64,000 bases of DNA, from NCBI RefSeq assembly GCF_023898315.1, contig NC_064621.1, positions 130,694,521 through 130,758,520 on the forward strand. The letters are read 5' to 3'. The DNA comes from Schistocerca nitens. Lineage: Eukaryota > Arthropoda > Insecta > Orthoptera > Acrididae. Below the pieces are notes generated by a model. The model searched no databases. It was not told where the DNA came from and saw only the letters and a program-made list of their open reading frames with translations. Shown one piece after another: positions 42,323-53,835 of the stretch; within the stretch, counting starts at the first letter, position 1, and every line of letters starts with the position of its first letter. The position numbers and the translations under genes were made by a program.

Positions 42323-42387
<65 letters not shown>

Positions 42388-43165
42388 CCTTGTGGATAAC
42401 ATCGGAAATTCACTGAGGCTTTTTGCGGGTGATGCTGTAGTACATCGAGAGGTTGTAACAATGGAAAATTTACTGAAATGCAGGATGGTCAGCAACGAAC
42501 TGACGCATGGTGCAGGGAATGGCAATTGAATCTCAATGTAGACAAGTGTAATGTGCTGCGAATACATAGAAAGAAAGATCTTTTATCATGTAGCTGCAAT
42601 ATAGCCGGTCACCAACTGGAAGCAGTTAATTCCATAAATTATCTAGGAGTAGGCATTAGGAGAGACTTAAAATGGAATGATCATATAAAAATAATAGTCG
42701 GTAAAGCAGATGCCGGACTGATATTCATTTGAAGAATCCTAAGGAAATGCAGTCCGAAAACAAAGGAAGTAGGTTACAGTACACTTGTTCGCCCACTGCT
42801 TGAATACTGCCGGTGTGGGATCCGTACCAGATAGGGTCGATAGAAGAGAGAGAGAAGATCCAACGGAGAGCAGCGCGCTTCGTTAGAGGATCATTTAGTA
42901 ACCGCGAAAGCGTTGCGTAAATGATAGATAAACTCCAGTGGAAGACTCTGAACAGAGACACTCAGTAGTTCGGTACGGGCATTTGTTAAAGTTTCGAGAA
43001 CATGCCTTCACCGAGGAGTCAAGCAGTATATTGCTCCCTCCTACGTATATCTCGCGAAGAGACCACGAGGATAAAATCAGAGAGATTAGAGCCCACACAG
43101 AAGCATACCGACAATCTTTCTTTCCACGAACAATACGAGACTGGAATAGAAAGGAGAACCGATAG
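42060..43165 (+). pseudogene. LINE reverse transcriptase, inactivated
   Basis: Pieces in order: FLYFRKAFDTVPHSRLMNKVRAYG, GVLQVSVVGPLLLK, an in-frame run of Ile-Tyr codons made by (TA)n, DLVDNIGNSLRLFAGDAV (catalytic box FADD changed to FAGD), CNVLRIHRKKDLLS, INYLGVGIRRDLKWNDHIK, a stop near 42730, RPLLEY, and C-terminal SSILLPPTYISRRDHEDKIREIRAHTEAYRQSFFPRTIRDWNRK ending at 43165. Multiple frameshifts. Confidence 0.85.
42326..42385. repeat. (TA)n microsatellite inside LINE coding sequence, second case
   Basis: 60 bp of TA at the IYIND codons. Here the frame stays open through the tract. Confidence 0.97.
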
Positions 43166-43246
43166 ATGTACTCAAGGTACCCTCCGCCACACACCGTCAG
43201 GTGGCTTGCGGCGTATGGATGCAGATTTAGATGTATATTGTTTCTA

Positions 43247-43451
43247 AAAAAAAATGGTTCAAATGGCTCTGAGCACTATGGGACTTAACATCTGTGGTCA
43301 TCAGTCCCCTAGAACTTAGAACTACTTAAATCTAACTAACCTAAGGACATCACACACATCCAATGCCCGTGGCAGGACTCGAACCTGCGACCGTAGCGGT
43401 CACGCGGTTCCAGACTGAAGCGCCTAGAACCGCACGGCCACACTGGCCGGC
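43247..43451 (-). mobile_element. SINE, family A
   Basis: Perfect 13 bp duplication TATATTGTTTCTA at 43234-43246 and 43452-43464, starting right at the LINE 3' end. Full head and tail on the minus strand with an A-rich junction. Confidence 0.95.
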
Positions 43452-43464
43452 TATATTGTTTCTA

Positions 43465-43866
43465 CTTAAATGAAAACCTCAGGTACAGTTTAGTGATAAG
43501 ACTTGCTTCTAGTTACGTAAACACAATTATTACTGGCCTATAGCCGAAAGAAACTTCATGTTGGTGCGTTACATCCAGCACGGAAAGCGCAATGACAGAC
43601 AACCAGTGATGTCACGTCCCATGAAACTGCGTGACTTCAACAGATGTTCGAATCGCCCATCGTTTCCATCAATACAGTTTCGGAGATGGTGAACATGTGA
43701 GCGCTGCTTACAGTGCATCGTTTCTATATATATTATCGCACACCAGCGGTAATGTCAGGAGTTATAATAAGGGTAGATGGTGCAAGAGACTTACGCAAGT
43801 CGTTGTTATGAAGCCGGGGCTGCCATGTTGGACACCCCAGAACTGTTTACGACTGTTTCCTGCTCT
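43465..43866. other. Unassigned sequence
   Basis: Nothing recognised. Confidence 0.5.
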
Positions 43867-43932
43867 TAATTTCTGTCCTTTTAAAAAAATGGCTCTGAGT
43901 AATTTCTGTCCTTTTAAAAAAATGGCTCTGAG
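43867..43932. repeat. 33 bp tandem duplication across a SINE junction
   Basis: Two identical 33 bp units (43867-43899 and 43900-43932), each made of host flank, the target duplication TTCTGTCCTTTTAAA and the last bases of the SINE (AATGGCTCTGAG). Confidence 0.95.
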
Positions 43933-44109
43933 CACTATGGGACTCAACTGCTGAGGTCATTAGTCCCCTAGAACTTAGAACTAGTTAAACCTAACTAACC
44001 TAAGGACATCACAAACATCCATGCCCGAGGCAGGATTCGAACCTGCGACTGTAGCGGTCCTGCGGTTCCAGACTGCAGCGCCTTTAACCGCACGGCCACT
44101 TCGGCCGGC
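43919..44109 (-). mobile_element. SINE, family A
   Basis: Target duplication TTCTGTCCTTTTAAA at 43904-43918 and 44110-44124, with a third copy at 43871-43885 from the 33 bp duplication. Complete head and tail on the minus strand. Confidence 0.95.
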
Positions 44110-44124
44110 TTCTGTCCTTTTAAA

Positions 44125-45050
44125 CAGTAAAATTACAGTGCTGAATAACATGGTTTCATGAAGGCATTTTTACACTTTTTTTCTAGATTTAATTGGATAC
44201 TTGTACCAGTAATGAAACGCATTTAGCCTCGTTAATGTAGATTTGTCTTTCTTATACGTTTCAAATAATCAATAAGGGAAGTATGTAATGTGAAAATGGT
44301 GCTTTCATAACCCAAGATTTTTCTAAATACGAACTGATGAAACTAATTTTCGGCCTATGCCGTCTGTCCAGAAATATTGAGAACATATCTTGCTATTTAT
44401 AGTCGGTTTCCAGTCTGTTCTTGTCACAGCGTTCACCCATGTAGTTCTTGTGGTTGGACTGATCGCAAATCTAAAATCAAATGACAGAAAGAAAACCACT
44501 GCATTAAAAGTAGATAGCGCAAACAAAATGTATGATATAAAAGAAAATGCTGCTTGAACGAGTCCACTTATGATTTCGTAAGATTATGACTAGAATGATT
44601 ATCACGTCCGTAAATGAGGCAGGCTGGCATTTATGATCAAAACACTTCCACCGGAAGGTAATGTTTGGGGCAACTAACATGACGGAACGTCGGCTTCATG
44701 TATGTGAAGTCATGACAACTCCCTTTATTCCACTTCCGTGGGTAATATGTGGTCGTATATCCTATGATGTTTTTTGTGGTTTCTGATACACACTGTCTTT
44801 CACTCCTTTCCAGAGAAAGAAGTACCAGTTGGTTATGATTAAAGTGCAGCTATTCATGGAGGGCCAGTGTAGGCTGTAATTATCGTGTGGCAGCGAAACT
44901 TATTAGATACGCTAATGCGTTAATGCGCAACCGATTTACGCTGGAAAAAAATTAGTTCCAATTTTGTCCACCAGGTGCAAACCTGGCTTTGTGCAGAGTT
45001 CTTATGACGGTATGATAACCATTCTATCATTTGGCAAGCTATAATGTAAG
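44125..45050. other. Unassigned AT-rich sequence
   Basis: Nothing recognised. Terminal sequence of the next element may lie near its right end. Confidence 0.45.
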
Positions 45051-45715
45051 TGGACGGTATGGCTATCCAGAAGAGGGAACGTGTGCTGTTAGTAAAACTG
45101 CTTTAAGCGAACAGCAGCAATTACAGTGCTGCATTGAGAAAGTATCGCCGACTGAAAGACCTGAGGAGAGGCGTGATATCTTTAAATAATTTATAGAAGA
45201 TAATAATGAAAGCCGAAAACACTGGTGAGCTTGGTGTAATATCTGGAAGATGAAGTCATCTTATCAGGTGGATGTTATTGGCCATGCAGCATGTGACCTG
45301 GGCAGTGCTAGAGCTTGTGCAGTGTCACGAGAATTGTTCTTCTGATGATCAACACTACGGAAAGTTTTGAGGTCTGTTTTACACCGGTTCCCGTAAAAGG
45401 TTCACACAGTGCAACTGAAACAATATGGCCTGCAGCAACGTTCTGAATTTGCTCTTCGGTTTCTGACAAATACCGAAGTTGATGACATGTGATCAGGCAG
45501 TATTCTCTGGAGTGACGAGGCACATTTTACACTATGAGGTGAAGAGAATACAGCTTGTTAGGTCTTTCGTGCTGTCTGCACGTTATCGAGACTTCCTTGA
45601 CAAGCACGTGATTCCTGCTCTAGAAGAGCGCAACTATGTGGAAATCAAGATGGGGCAACACCTCATGTCGCTCCCGCCGTGAAAGATCTGCTAAATACAA
45701 TCTTCAAATAACCTG

Positions 45716-45901
45716 AAATCTTGGGTTGTCGGGTGTTCTGCCGGATATCAGCGTCGTACTTGCACGATATTCGGTCACGTAGCTCGTAACCTTCATCAGG
45801 TGCGACCTGAGAGAAATATCGTGCAAGTACGACGCTGATATCCGGCAGAACACCCGACAACCCAAGATGTCATTAGATCGCCGGGAAAACCTGAAGAGTT
45901 A
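45716..45901. mobile_element. Small inverted-repeat insertion with hammerhead-like motif
   Basis: A 186 bp insertion with a perfect 14 bp duplication (CTTCAAATAACCTG at 45702-45715 and 45902-45915). The arms (about 45719-45770 and 45815-45867) are perfect or nearly perfect inverted copies of about 50 bp around a loop of about 44 bp, followed by about 34 bp on the right only. The minus strand of the left arm plus loop carries the hammerhead-like core. It splits the mariner-like pseudogene. Confidence 0.78.
45762..45803 (-). ncRNA. Hammerhead-ribozyme-like motif
   Basis: Minus strand, 42 nt: stem I GCAC/GTGC, CTGATGA, one extra A, stem II GGTTACG/CGTGACC (one T-G wobble) with loop AGCTA, then GAATATC where GAAATATC is expected (the right arm has GAAATATC at 45813-45820). 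The layout matches the motifs at 26570 and 32948. One core A is missing, so this copy is probably inactive. Confidence 0.45.
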
Positions 45902-46118
45902 CTTCAAATAACCTGTTATCTTAAGGGGTTTTCCAGATGCATGGCCTGATTTGGTTTGCTGTGACTTTTGGTTCTGGGGATATCTAAAAGAACACGTTCA
46001 CCAGAGACACGTTCGGTCTCTGCCTGATTTGAAGGTCAGTAAACAGGAACACATTGCTGAGATTCCACTGGAACTACTGCGAAGAACTGTTCAGAAAAGT
46101 GCAGTTCATGAAAAGTAG

Positions 46119-46394
46119 AAGAATAAAGGTAGACTTTAGTGAAGTAGAGAGAGGGAGAAAAACAAGGACATGAGAAAACACGAGTAATTGAAAAGGGGAA
46201 GTGTAGAAGCCTGCAGTCAAGTGCACAATTTATTTCGCTTATTTACTGTAACAGTGGATAGGAATGTCACCAAATATTGAAGTCCAGATGTAGTCAAAGA
46301 TCAAAGCAGAAGTCATCAACAGATAGCGGCCAGTACAGTGAATATTCCATCAAGCGAGTACACAGATTACGTCCTCTGCACAGCATGTTCACAG
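46119..46394. other. Unassigned spacer
   Basis: Nothing recognised. Confidence 0.5.
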
Positions 46395-47440
46395 TTACAG
46401 CCACATCAAGCACCGGTCTAATATTAGTGATGGACTGCGGACTGAGACTGATGCAAGTCTCGTGCTAAGGGCATGGAAAACGGGTGTGATGCTACTCTCC
46501 ATGGAACAATTTGACTGGGCTCTTGCCTGGAATTTCAGTGGCCCTAACGATAGCCCAGAACAAGACGAGGACACCGTCAGGTCATGCGGATTCTGACACA
46601 GACCCCGTTTTCTTTTTGAAAGTCCACACCACTCATTCCGTTTCCAATTGGACTGTGGCTGAAATGGTGTTGTAAGAAGTGTTATATCCAATCAATTTCA
46701 CAGAAACGGGAGAATTGGATAGAGGTGAACTGAGGGCCGTTGTCTGAGGCGATGGTCCATGGAAGGTCGCCAAGGACAAAGGTTTGCAAAAGGGACTTGA
46801 TCACATTCACCATTGCCAAGGCTGTACAGGGTGGATATACGGAAATTTGGAGTAAGAGTGTACCACAACTAACCACATCTGAGGCAAGGAAGGACCAGCA
46901 AAGTCCATGTAGGGCTGGTCCCAATGGCCTGATGGCGGCGAGGACGAGAACACCACGGAGGGGCGGTGGTGGGGGAGGGGGGTGGCTGCAGATTGCTGTT
47001 GAGCACAAATGGTGCAGGACCGAACCGTGGTCTCGACGTCCTTGGCGGTGGCTGGCCAGTATGCATGGCGGTGTGCCAGCTGTTTCGAGCAGCAAACACT
47101 CCTCTGAGCCGTGTGGAGGATACCTAGTACCATGGTAACAGAACTGGGGGAATAACGACCCGGAGTTGTGCGAGTTCTGTTTGCAGCAGAAGAACACCAT
47201 GACAGAGGGCGAGCCATTTCGCAAGGAAAAGAACGTTTTGAGTGGGCCACATTCCTTCGCTGAGTGATGTGTCGAAGGTAGGATCCATTCTTATCTGCGC
47301 GGCGATCAGTGCACCATCAACGGAAAAGTCTTGCAGGGCTGATATAAAATTGGAATTGAGATGAATGATAGCGACTTCCTGGGTATCAAATTTTGGATCG
47401 GAGCCCACTGGAAGCCAGGACAAAGCATCAGAGACCGCTT
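46395..47440 (-). pseudogene. Ty3/gypsy-type pol fragment (RNase H end and integrase)
   Basis: Minus-strand order: DALSWLPVGSDPKFD (about 47385-47430), the hallmark after the RNase H domain; then the integrase zinc-binding region HRHAYWPATAKDVETTVRSCTICAQQQ (about 47000-47080); the catalytic core MDFAGPSLPQMWLVVVHSYSKFP (first D) and SDNGPQFTS (second D, about 46720-46745); and FQPQSN where the third catalytic residue would follow (about 46650). At least two frameshifts separate these frames. No LTRs or gag were found, so it is an internal fragment. Confidence 0.85.
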
Positions 47441-48888
47441 ATAGAGGATGTCATAGATACAGGGCGATACGAACAATGACTAACGTTATAGCCTTTGCGC
47501 CGTCCTATCCAGGAGGCTAGAACGTGGTCCAAACAGTGATCAGTCAGCAATATCGAGATGACAAACAGTGGTTGGTATTATGGTGTCCTTATCCTGTTCT
47601 ATCGATTGAATTGCAGCAATAAGCAAATGAGACTAAACTTCAGTTTGACTGGTAAACTGCATTTGACCTACAAAGCTTGATGGCGACCTACTTACAATAC
47701 GAGTCGTATATCTACCTGTTTTACAGTCGGATATTCCCTTTCCAATCACCTAACAGATATGCTACGATAATTCAACGAATCTATTTTTTGAACATTGCTC
47801 TTCAACTTTCAGTAGTATAGTGGCTGCAATAGGGGTTGAATATCAGCGTCATATCAGCCCACCGTATACTACCAACTCCAATGTGTTGGAATCGCAACAG
47901 TTGTGCACTTGACAGGCATCGGCGTATTACTGACGCGCACAAGACAAAATATAACTGGATAAATCAAGACAGAAAATACCATGGGAATATTTATATTGTT
48001 CATATGAATATATGTAAATTAGCGAATTTTATGATATCGTATCTTACAAGACACAATTTGTAAGTCTGGAAGGAACGAAATTGTATCAGTGATTTTTAAA
48101 TAAAGAGCGAAAAGTGGCAAATCATTTAAATTTCCCTTAATTCCTTACGGACCGTGTACACAAAAGCAAATATGTCTGTCAAGTCACAGGCAATATATTT
48201 TTCGCCTCGTGGGGAAAACACACACGTGCTAGTGGCTACCTTGTCGCCGCTACTCATAGCAGCTCTCTGGAACGGATTTTACGAAGCTAACACTCTCTGG
48301 TATTACGGATAGTCTTTGCATCTGTGATAAACGACAAGAATCTGAGTGACACTGTTCCTTTTTACGACAGCGTTATCATGATTTAATTATTTGGCTGGAA
48401 CTGCAGAACAGTAGTGAGCTCCCCACATGTTCAGTTCATTAACTGGCACATTCGCTGGAGCTTCGTCGCTTACCACTGCGCGTCTCTGCAGCCTTGTTCT
48501 CTCCGTCATATTCAAAACGAGTCATCATGTCTTTTCTCCGTCTGGCATCGCTGTTTCTTTTCATCTAGAGGCACTCCCTCTACGCATGAACACAACCTAT
48601 TTCCAATTTGATACTGCTACTACTCTTTGACTTAGTAAAAAAATTGTGTCATATTTGTGAACATTTGGCTACAGTCGACAATTTGCTAAGTCATTTGACA
48701 TGAGCGCCCTCTTACGGCTAGTGTTATTTGAGAGGTTCCATGCCCTCTTTTGCATGTCACCCTCATTTTCATCAATTGTATTAATGTTCTATATCATTAC
48801 ACGGTAGTAACAGACTAAATAATGTTATTGTAATGAGAGTACTTGTAGTGAGAGCTCAAAAAAATACTTTTCACTTGAGTCCTATACA
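47441..48888. other. Unassigned AT-rich sequence
   Basis: May begin with more decayed gypsy sequence. Otherwise only chance frames. Confidence 0.4.
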
Positions 48889-50285
48889 TGTTGTTTTACT
48901 TCCCGGGGCGGCTTGTGCGAGGCAAGCATCGGAGTTCACGGCACACAGCATTTCCGGTTTGGGGCTCCACTTTTCTGAATTCTGAGGGGTTCGTACAATA
49001 GGCTTAAGCGCCTGGCGGAACGACTGAAGTTGGTCGAGTTTCGCCTATTGCATGCAGGGCGAAACAACCTGCGAGACGTCTGAATGTCGCCGCAGTTTAT
49101 GTGTTTACCGTTCCGGCGCGTCCGGGACGAAGATTACTGGCACCGACTGACTGCATTGTCCTCTTGATTCTGAGAATACTTGTGGACAGTGCCCTGCTGG
49201 GTAAGACTGGCGCCGGATGGCTGGTGGTCTAGGCAGGTTGTCTTCCTAACCGGTCAAACGGAAAGTTCAGTGCTCTCAGCTGAATGGCAGAGGCATGATT
49301 GGTCAACTTAAACTGAGGCTAATTGACATCATAAAGTCCTGCTCCAAGTTGGAGGGAATGGTCGCTATTGGCGCGAATGATGTTCTGAGACAGTGTGGGG
49401 GAATTTTGGAATTAGAAGTGAATGCTGATTCGCGGTTTTCGAGGAGAGTAGAGAGTAGAGCAATGTTGGCTTCGCCCTTGCGTTGCGAAGGCGTGGGTTT
49501 CGGGATCTGATCTTCGTCGGAGTCGGACGGTCTTGCTACTTGGTCGCTCTTTTTCCGAAGAACTTAGAATTCTCGGACAGCCTTCGAGGCCAGGGGTTGA
49601 TCCATAGTTGCTGCATGGCAGAAGTCGGTGCCTACATCATCAGGACGCTGCCTACCGACGACGTGGTGCAGAGTTCAGTACTGGTACAGTATTTTGCGGC
49701 TCTGGCACTGTAGGACCTTATCAATTTTATACTGAATCCCTCAGCAGCATGCGCGCTCACTTTGCTTCAAGTCCACCTTGCGTGTTTCTCCATGTGGCCC
49801 ATTGGAGCTCTCACTACTATTTGCGATACCGCTCTGTAGTTGGAAGATTAATATTTGATTCATTGAGACCTCCAGTCATTATCGTCAATCTATTGCATCA
49901 CAGAGAGTAGGAGCCCCTTGTTCTCGAGCCAACTCTTGTTCTCATAATAGTTCAGTATACCCTACCCTTTAACCTACTGTTTGTGTCGACAATCATGTGC
50001 AGTTATATTCTGATGTATAATAAATCTCATTGTAATATTTAATCTGTGTATCATTTCGTAGATATATGGAGAATTCCATTTCCTGTTGTTTATTATGATG
50101 AAGTTCTCGTTTGTTTGCGTAGATTACGATTTTTATTAAATTATTGTGAGTGTGCGCTCCTTATTTTACCAACTAGCAGGATCCACTATCATTTCCTTCC
50201 ATTACCGTTGTGCTCATAATTACTTAGCTGGTAGATAAGGAGGGCGTCGAGCGCATGTCTCGTTCTCATGCAAAATTCGTCTAAA
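48889..50285. other. Unassigned, LTR-like in character
   Basis: A mixed-GC stretch starting TGTTGTTTTACTTCCCGGGG and containing AATAAA at about 50020. It has the feel of a long LTR, but no matching terminal duplication was found. Frames of 65-100 codons at 49295-49910 show no known domain. Confidence 0.3.
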
Positions 50286-50293
50286 TGAAAGAG

Positions 50294-50495
50294 GGCCGGC
50301 CGAAGTGGCCGTGCGGTTAAAGGCGCTGCAGTCTGGAACCGCAAGACCGCTACGGTCGCAGGTTCGAATCCTGCCTCGGGCATGGATGTTTGTGATGTCC
50401 TTAGGTTAGTTAGATTTAATTAGTTCTAAGTTCTAGGGGACTAATGACCTCAGCAGTTGAGTCCCATAGTGCTCAGAGCCATTTGAACCATTTTT
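50294..50495 (+). mobile_element. SINE, family A
   Basis: Short duplication TGAAAGAG at 50286-50293 and 50496-50503. Full tRNA-like head (GCCGGCCGAAGTGGCCGTGC) and tail. Confidence 0.93.
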
Positions 50496-50504
50496 TGAAA
50501 GAGG

Positions 50505-51690
50505 TAAAAACTCTTCTCCACCCCAGCACCTCGCACATTATTATCGTTTACTTTAGATATTATTCTTTAAACAATATCTATCGAAACTGATATCATATAA
50601 ATGTCAGTTTACGCTGAGAGGTGAACCACAATCGCACATTCACATTTGTAACAACAGTAGCCACCGTCATTCACTTAAAGGCGCAAGTATTCATGTTTTC
50701 ATTAAACCAACTACGTGCATAAAACTGTCGAACAGAAAAAAATTACTACGTATATGTCGGAGGGACAGGAAAGTTGCATGTAAAAGATGCTGTCCTGGGG
50801 CTTTCTATGTGATGATCATGATGTCGACGGAGTGCTTCCTTGTCTTCCCTCAAGCTAATCTGAGAGACGGCACTAGGGTTCCTCAGGAAGAGACAGTAGC
50901 CGTAGAATGTTCAAGAAATCGTTTCGGCCAGAAATATTGTCCGGAAACTTAATTTTCGCGAGTAGCCGGTGTGGATGAAATTACTGTACGCCTAAAGGGG
51001 AACAATCCTGTCGGGGATGAGGTCTCCCGTCGCAGCCTGATACGGTGACGGGCGCGCCCGACTCTCTCCAGGAACCAGTGGCGGGCGTTATTAGCCGCCC
51101 AGCGGAACGGAATATGCAGATGGCGACGTAATCCCCGTGTGGATGGCCACGCCGCCGACACGTGCGCCTGCAGAATAAATGTTTGTTTTGGCCTGCCCGG
51201 CTGCGGAAGGAGGGACACGTGTAATTTAAGTGTCGGCCAGCGGCCAGCCGACCGCTGCTGCGACGATTAATATTCCATGGCGCTCTACCGTACCGTACCG
51301 TACTGTAATTAAATTCCTACCGCCCTCACTCTCCACGACGCTGACCCCTCTCTCGGCGATCGTGTGGAAGCTTGCGGTATCGTACGGGTGTGTTGGTGGC
51401 TACCCTTAATTATTGGATATACAACAGTGAAGATCTGAATTCCACGTTGTGTCACTTTTAGTGGCCAGATTTGACCGTCTGTGGCTACAGATTCCAATTA
51501 GTGTCAAATAATAGTAGTGATGGTAGTTGCTTTGACGTCACGAAAACAGGAAGACAGAGTTTTGTAATAGAGAACAAAAATTGAAAGGCAACCTAGGAAT
51601 ATTGTGGTATCTACAGTTCTTTATTGACAGTAACAACAACAACGCTAAAACAAACAAAAATGTTCGAAGCAGGTTGTAGTGGCCCCACAA
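50505..51690. other. Unassigned; GC-rich island 50980-51300
   Basis: No element is recognised. 50980-51300 is strongly GC-rich with many CG dinucleotides and ends in a short CCGTA repeat (about 51288-51304). It is the best candidate in the window for unique, possibly regulatory, host sequence. No open frame over 100 codons. Confidence 0.4.
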
Positions 51691-52504
51691 CCGACTATAT
51701 TGATATAGGGTTCCAATGATCGGAAATGCATATTTATTGTGTTGTGGATATACAGGGCATAGACCACATTAATCGCTCCCGTAAGCACACGGCTATCATT
51801 GCTGTCAGTTGACCATCGTATCAGACGGCTTCTGATGCGCCCATAGTAAGGTGTGTTACTGTTTACAGTGCGTAGTCAAAGATGGAACGTTACTCGTCAG
51901 GATTATGGTAGACATTCACTTAACATACGGTACGCCAGGATGTAACATCAGTAAATCAGCAAATATGTAGAGAGAACGCTTACCCATCAGGCCTCATCCT
52001 AATTGGAAGAAGTTTATCCCTGTGGATACCAACTTACGAGAGACAAGATCATTCTCGCTACAGAGAGCTAGCCGAGGTTCCAGCCAAAGACATTTCAGAG
52101 CTCCAGACTTTGAGGAGATGGCGCCGGATCCTGTGGCCTACCACCCAGCAGTAAGCACCAGTCAACTTGCCCGTGAAACGCACACTTCGAAGGAGGCATG
52201 GCGGAGAGTACTGGTGGGCCAGGTGTTATATCTCTATCATAAAGAAGATGTGCAAGCACTGGGATCAATGGCTTTTGAGCCCAGTGATCACTTCTGTCAG
52301 TGGATTATCCACCGCAGTGCTGAAGGGCCGAACTTAGTGCAGTGTGTACTGTTCACAGATGAAGCCTGCATCGTATGTTGTCCACGAGGGTGCGCCAGCC
52401 AACTTCGAGTTTAATATACACGAGAACTTGAACAACACGTACCCTCATCGCTGGATTGTAAATGGAGGTCCAGTCCCGTCGCCGGATCTCACATCTCCGT
52501 ACGT

Positions 52505-53835
52505 TTTCATCTACATCTACATGGATACTCTGCAAATCACATTTAAGTGCCTGGCAGAGGGTTCATCGAACCACCTTCACAATTCTCTATTATTCCAATC
52601 TCGTATATCGCGCTGAAAGAGTGAACACATACATCTTTCCGTACGAACTCTGATTTCCCTTATTTTATCTTGGTGATCGTTTCTCCCTATGTAGGTCGGT
52701 GTCAACAAAATATTTTCGCATTCGAAAGAGAAAATTGGTGATTGGAATTTCGTGAGAAGATTCCGTCGCAACGAAAAACGCCTTTCTGTTAATGATGTCC
52801 AGCCCAAATCCTGTATCATTTCTGTGACACTCTCTCCCATATTTCGCGATAATACAAAACGTGCTGCCTTTCTTTCAATTTTTTCGATGTACTCCGTTAG
52901 TCCTATCTGGTAAGGATCCCACACCGCGCAGCAGTATTCTAAGAGAGGACGGATCAGCGTAGTGTAGGCAGTCCCCTAAGTAGATCTGTTACATTTTCTA
53001 AGTGTCCTGCCAATAAAACGCAGTCTTTGGTTAGCCTTCCCCACAACATTTTCTGTGTGTTCCTTCCAATTTAAGTTGTTAGTAATTGTAATAACTGGGT
53101 ATTTAGTTGAATTTACGGCTTTTAGATTTGACTTATTTATCGTGTAACCGAAGTTTAACGAGTTCCTTGTAGCACTCATGTGGATGACCTCACACTTTTC
53201 GTTATTTAGGGTCAACGCCACTTTTCGCACCATTCAGATATCTCTTCTAAATCGATTTGCTGTTTGTTCTGGTCTTCTGATGACGTTATTGATCGACAAA
53301 CGACAGCGTCATCTGCAAACAACCGAAGACGGCTGCTCAGATTGTGTCCCAAATCGTTTATATAGATAAGGAACAGCAAAGGGCCTATAACACTACCTTG
53401 GGGAACGCCAGAAATCACTTCTGTTTTACTCGATGATTTTCCGTCAATTACTACGAACTGTGACCTCTCTGACAGGAAATCACAAATCCAGTCACATAAC
53501 TGCGACGATATTCCATAAGCACGCAATTTCACTACGAGCCGCTTGTGTGGTACAGAGTCAAAAGCCTTCCGGAAATCCAGAAATACGGAATCGATCTAAA
53601 ATCCCTTGTCAATAGCACTTAACACTTAATGTGAATAAAGAGCTAGTTTTGTTTCACAGGACGATGTTTTCTAAACCCATGTTGACTGTGTGTCAATAGA
53701 CCGTTTCCTTCGAGGTAATTCATAATGTTCGAACACAGTATATGTTCTAAAATCCTGCTGCATATCGACGTTAACGATATGGGACTGCAATTTACTGGAT
53801 TAATCCTACTACCTTTCTTGAATATTGGTGTGACC
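52505..53835 (-). mobile_element. Jockey-like LINE, 5' truncated, inserted in the mariner-like gene
   Basis: The 3' end at the left is the complement of GTAGATGTAGATG (52509-52521). The minus strand carries reverse transcriptase and C-terminal sequence. No clear duplication at the edges. Confidence 0.88.
52613..53835 (-). pseudogene. LINE reverse transcriptase, few lesions
   Basis: Minus-strand order: FKKGSRINP then SPISLTSICSRILEHILCSNIMNYL (about 53690-53820), HSQHGFRKHRP, a decayed stretch where the first catalytic D block FLDFRKAF should be, LRAYGISSQLCDWICDFLSERSQFV, SGVPQGSVIGPLLFLIYINDL (about 53340-53410), FADDAVVCRS with the catalytic DD, LTLNNEKCEVIHMS, NLNWKEHTENVVGKANQRLRFIGRTLRK, RPLLEYCCAVWDPYQIGLTEYIEKIERKAARFVLS and the end DWNNREL (about 52577-52600). 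Its IYIND codons are not expanded, unlike the copies at 38532 and 42041. Two or three frameshifts. Confidence 0.87.

Larger units (their letters stand above)
42041..43233 (+). mobile_element. Jockey-like LINE, 5' truncated, with (TA)n expansion
   Basis: Same family as the copy at 38532. It ends in GATGCAGATTTAGATGTA at about 43217-43234, a decayed GTAGAT tail. It starts in the reverse transcriptase (TGSQVDAVFLYFRKAFDTV, first catalytic D changed to Y). Confidence 0.87.
45055..46118 (+). pseudogene. Mariner-like transposase, decayed and interrupted
   Basis: Fragments in mixed frames: IQKRERVLLVKLL then SAALRKYRRLKDLRRG (helix-turn-helix, about 45070-45170), IPKLMTCDQAVFSGV with a decayed first catalytic region (about 45470-45520), FLDKHVIPALEERN (about 45590-45635), MGQHLMSLPP in place of the second catalytic block (about 45650), and, after a 186 bp insertion, FGSGDI and KNTFTRDTFG representing the WLWGYLKEHVY-type region. 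Related to the long-spacing mariner-like copies in this window. Many stops. Confidence 0.65.

Noticed and set aside
46740-47138. Glycine- and arginine-rich plus-strand frame
   Set aside because: Shadow of the gypsy integrase on the minus strand.
46395-47440. Endogenous virus interpretation of the gypsy pol fragment
   Set aside because: No envelope gene or other viral gene is seen; an ordinary Ty3/gypsy retrotransposon fragment explains it.
48889-50040. Solo LTR starting TGTTGTTTTACTTCC
   Set aside because: Sequence character is suggestive, but no matching terminal duplication or CA end could be found.
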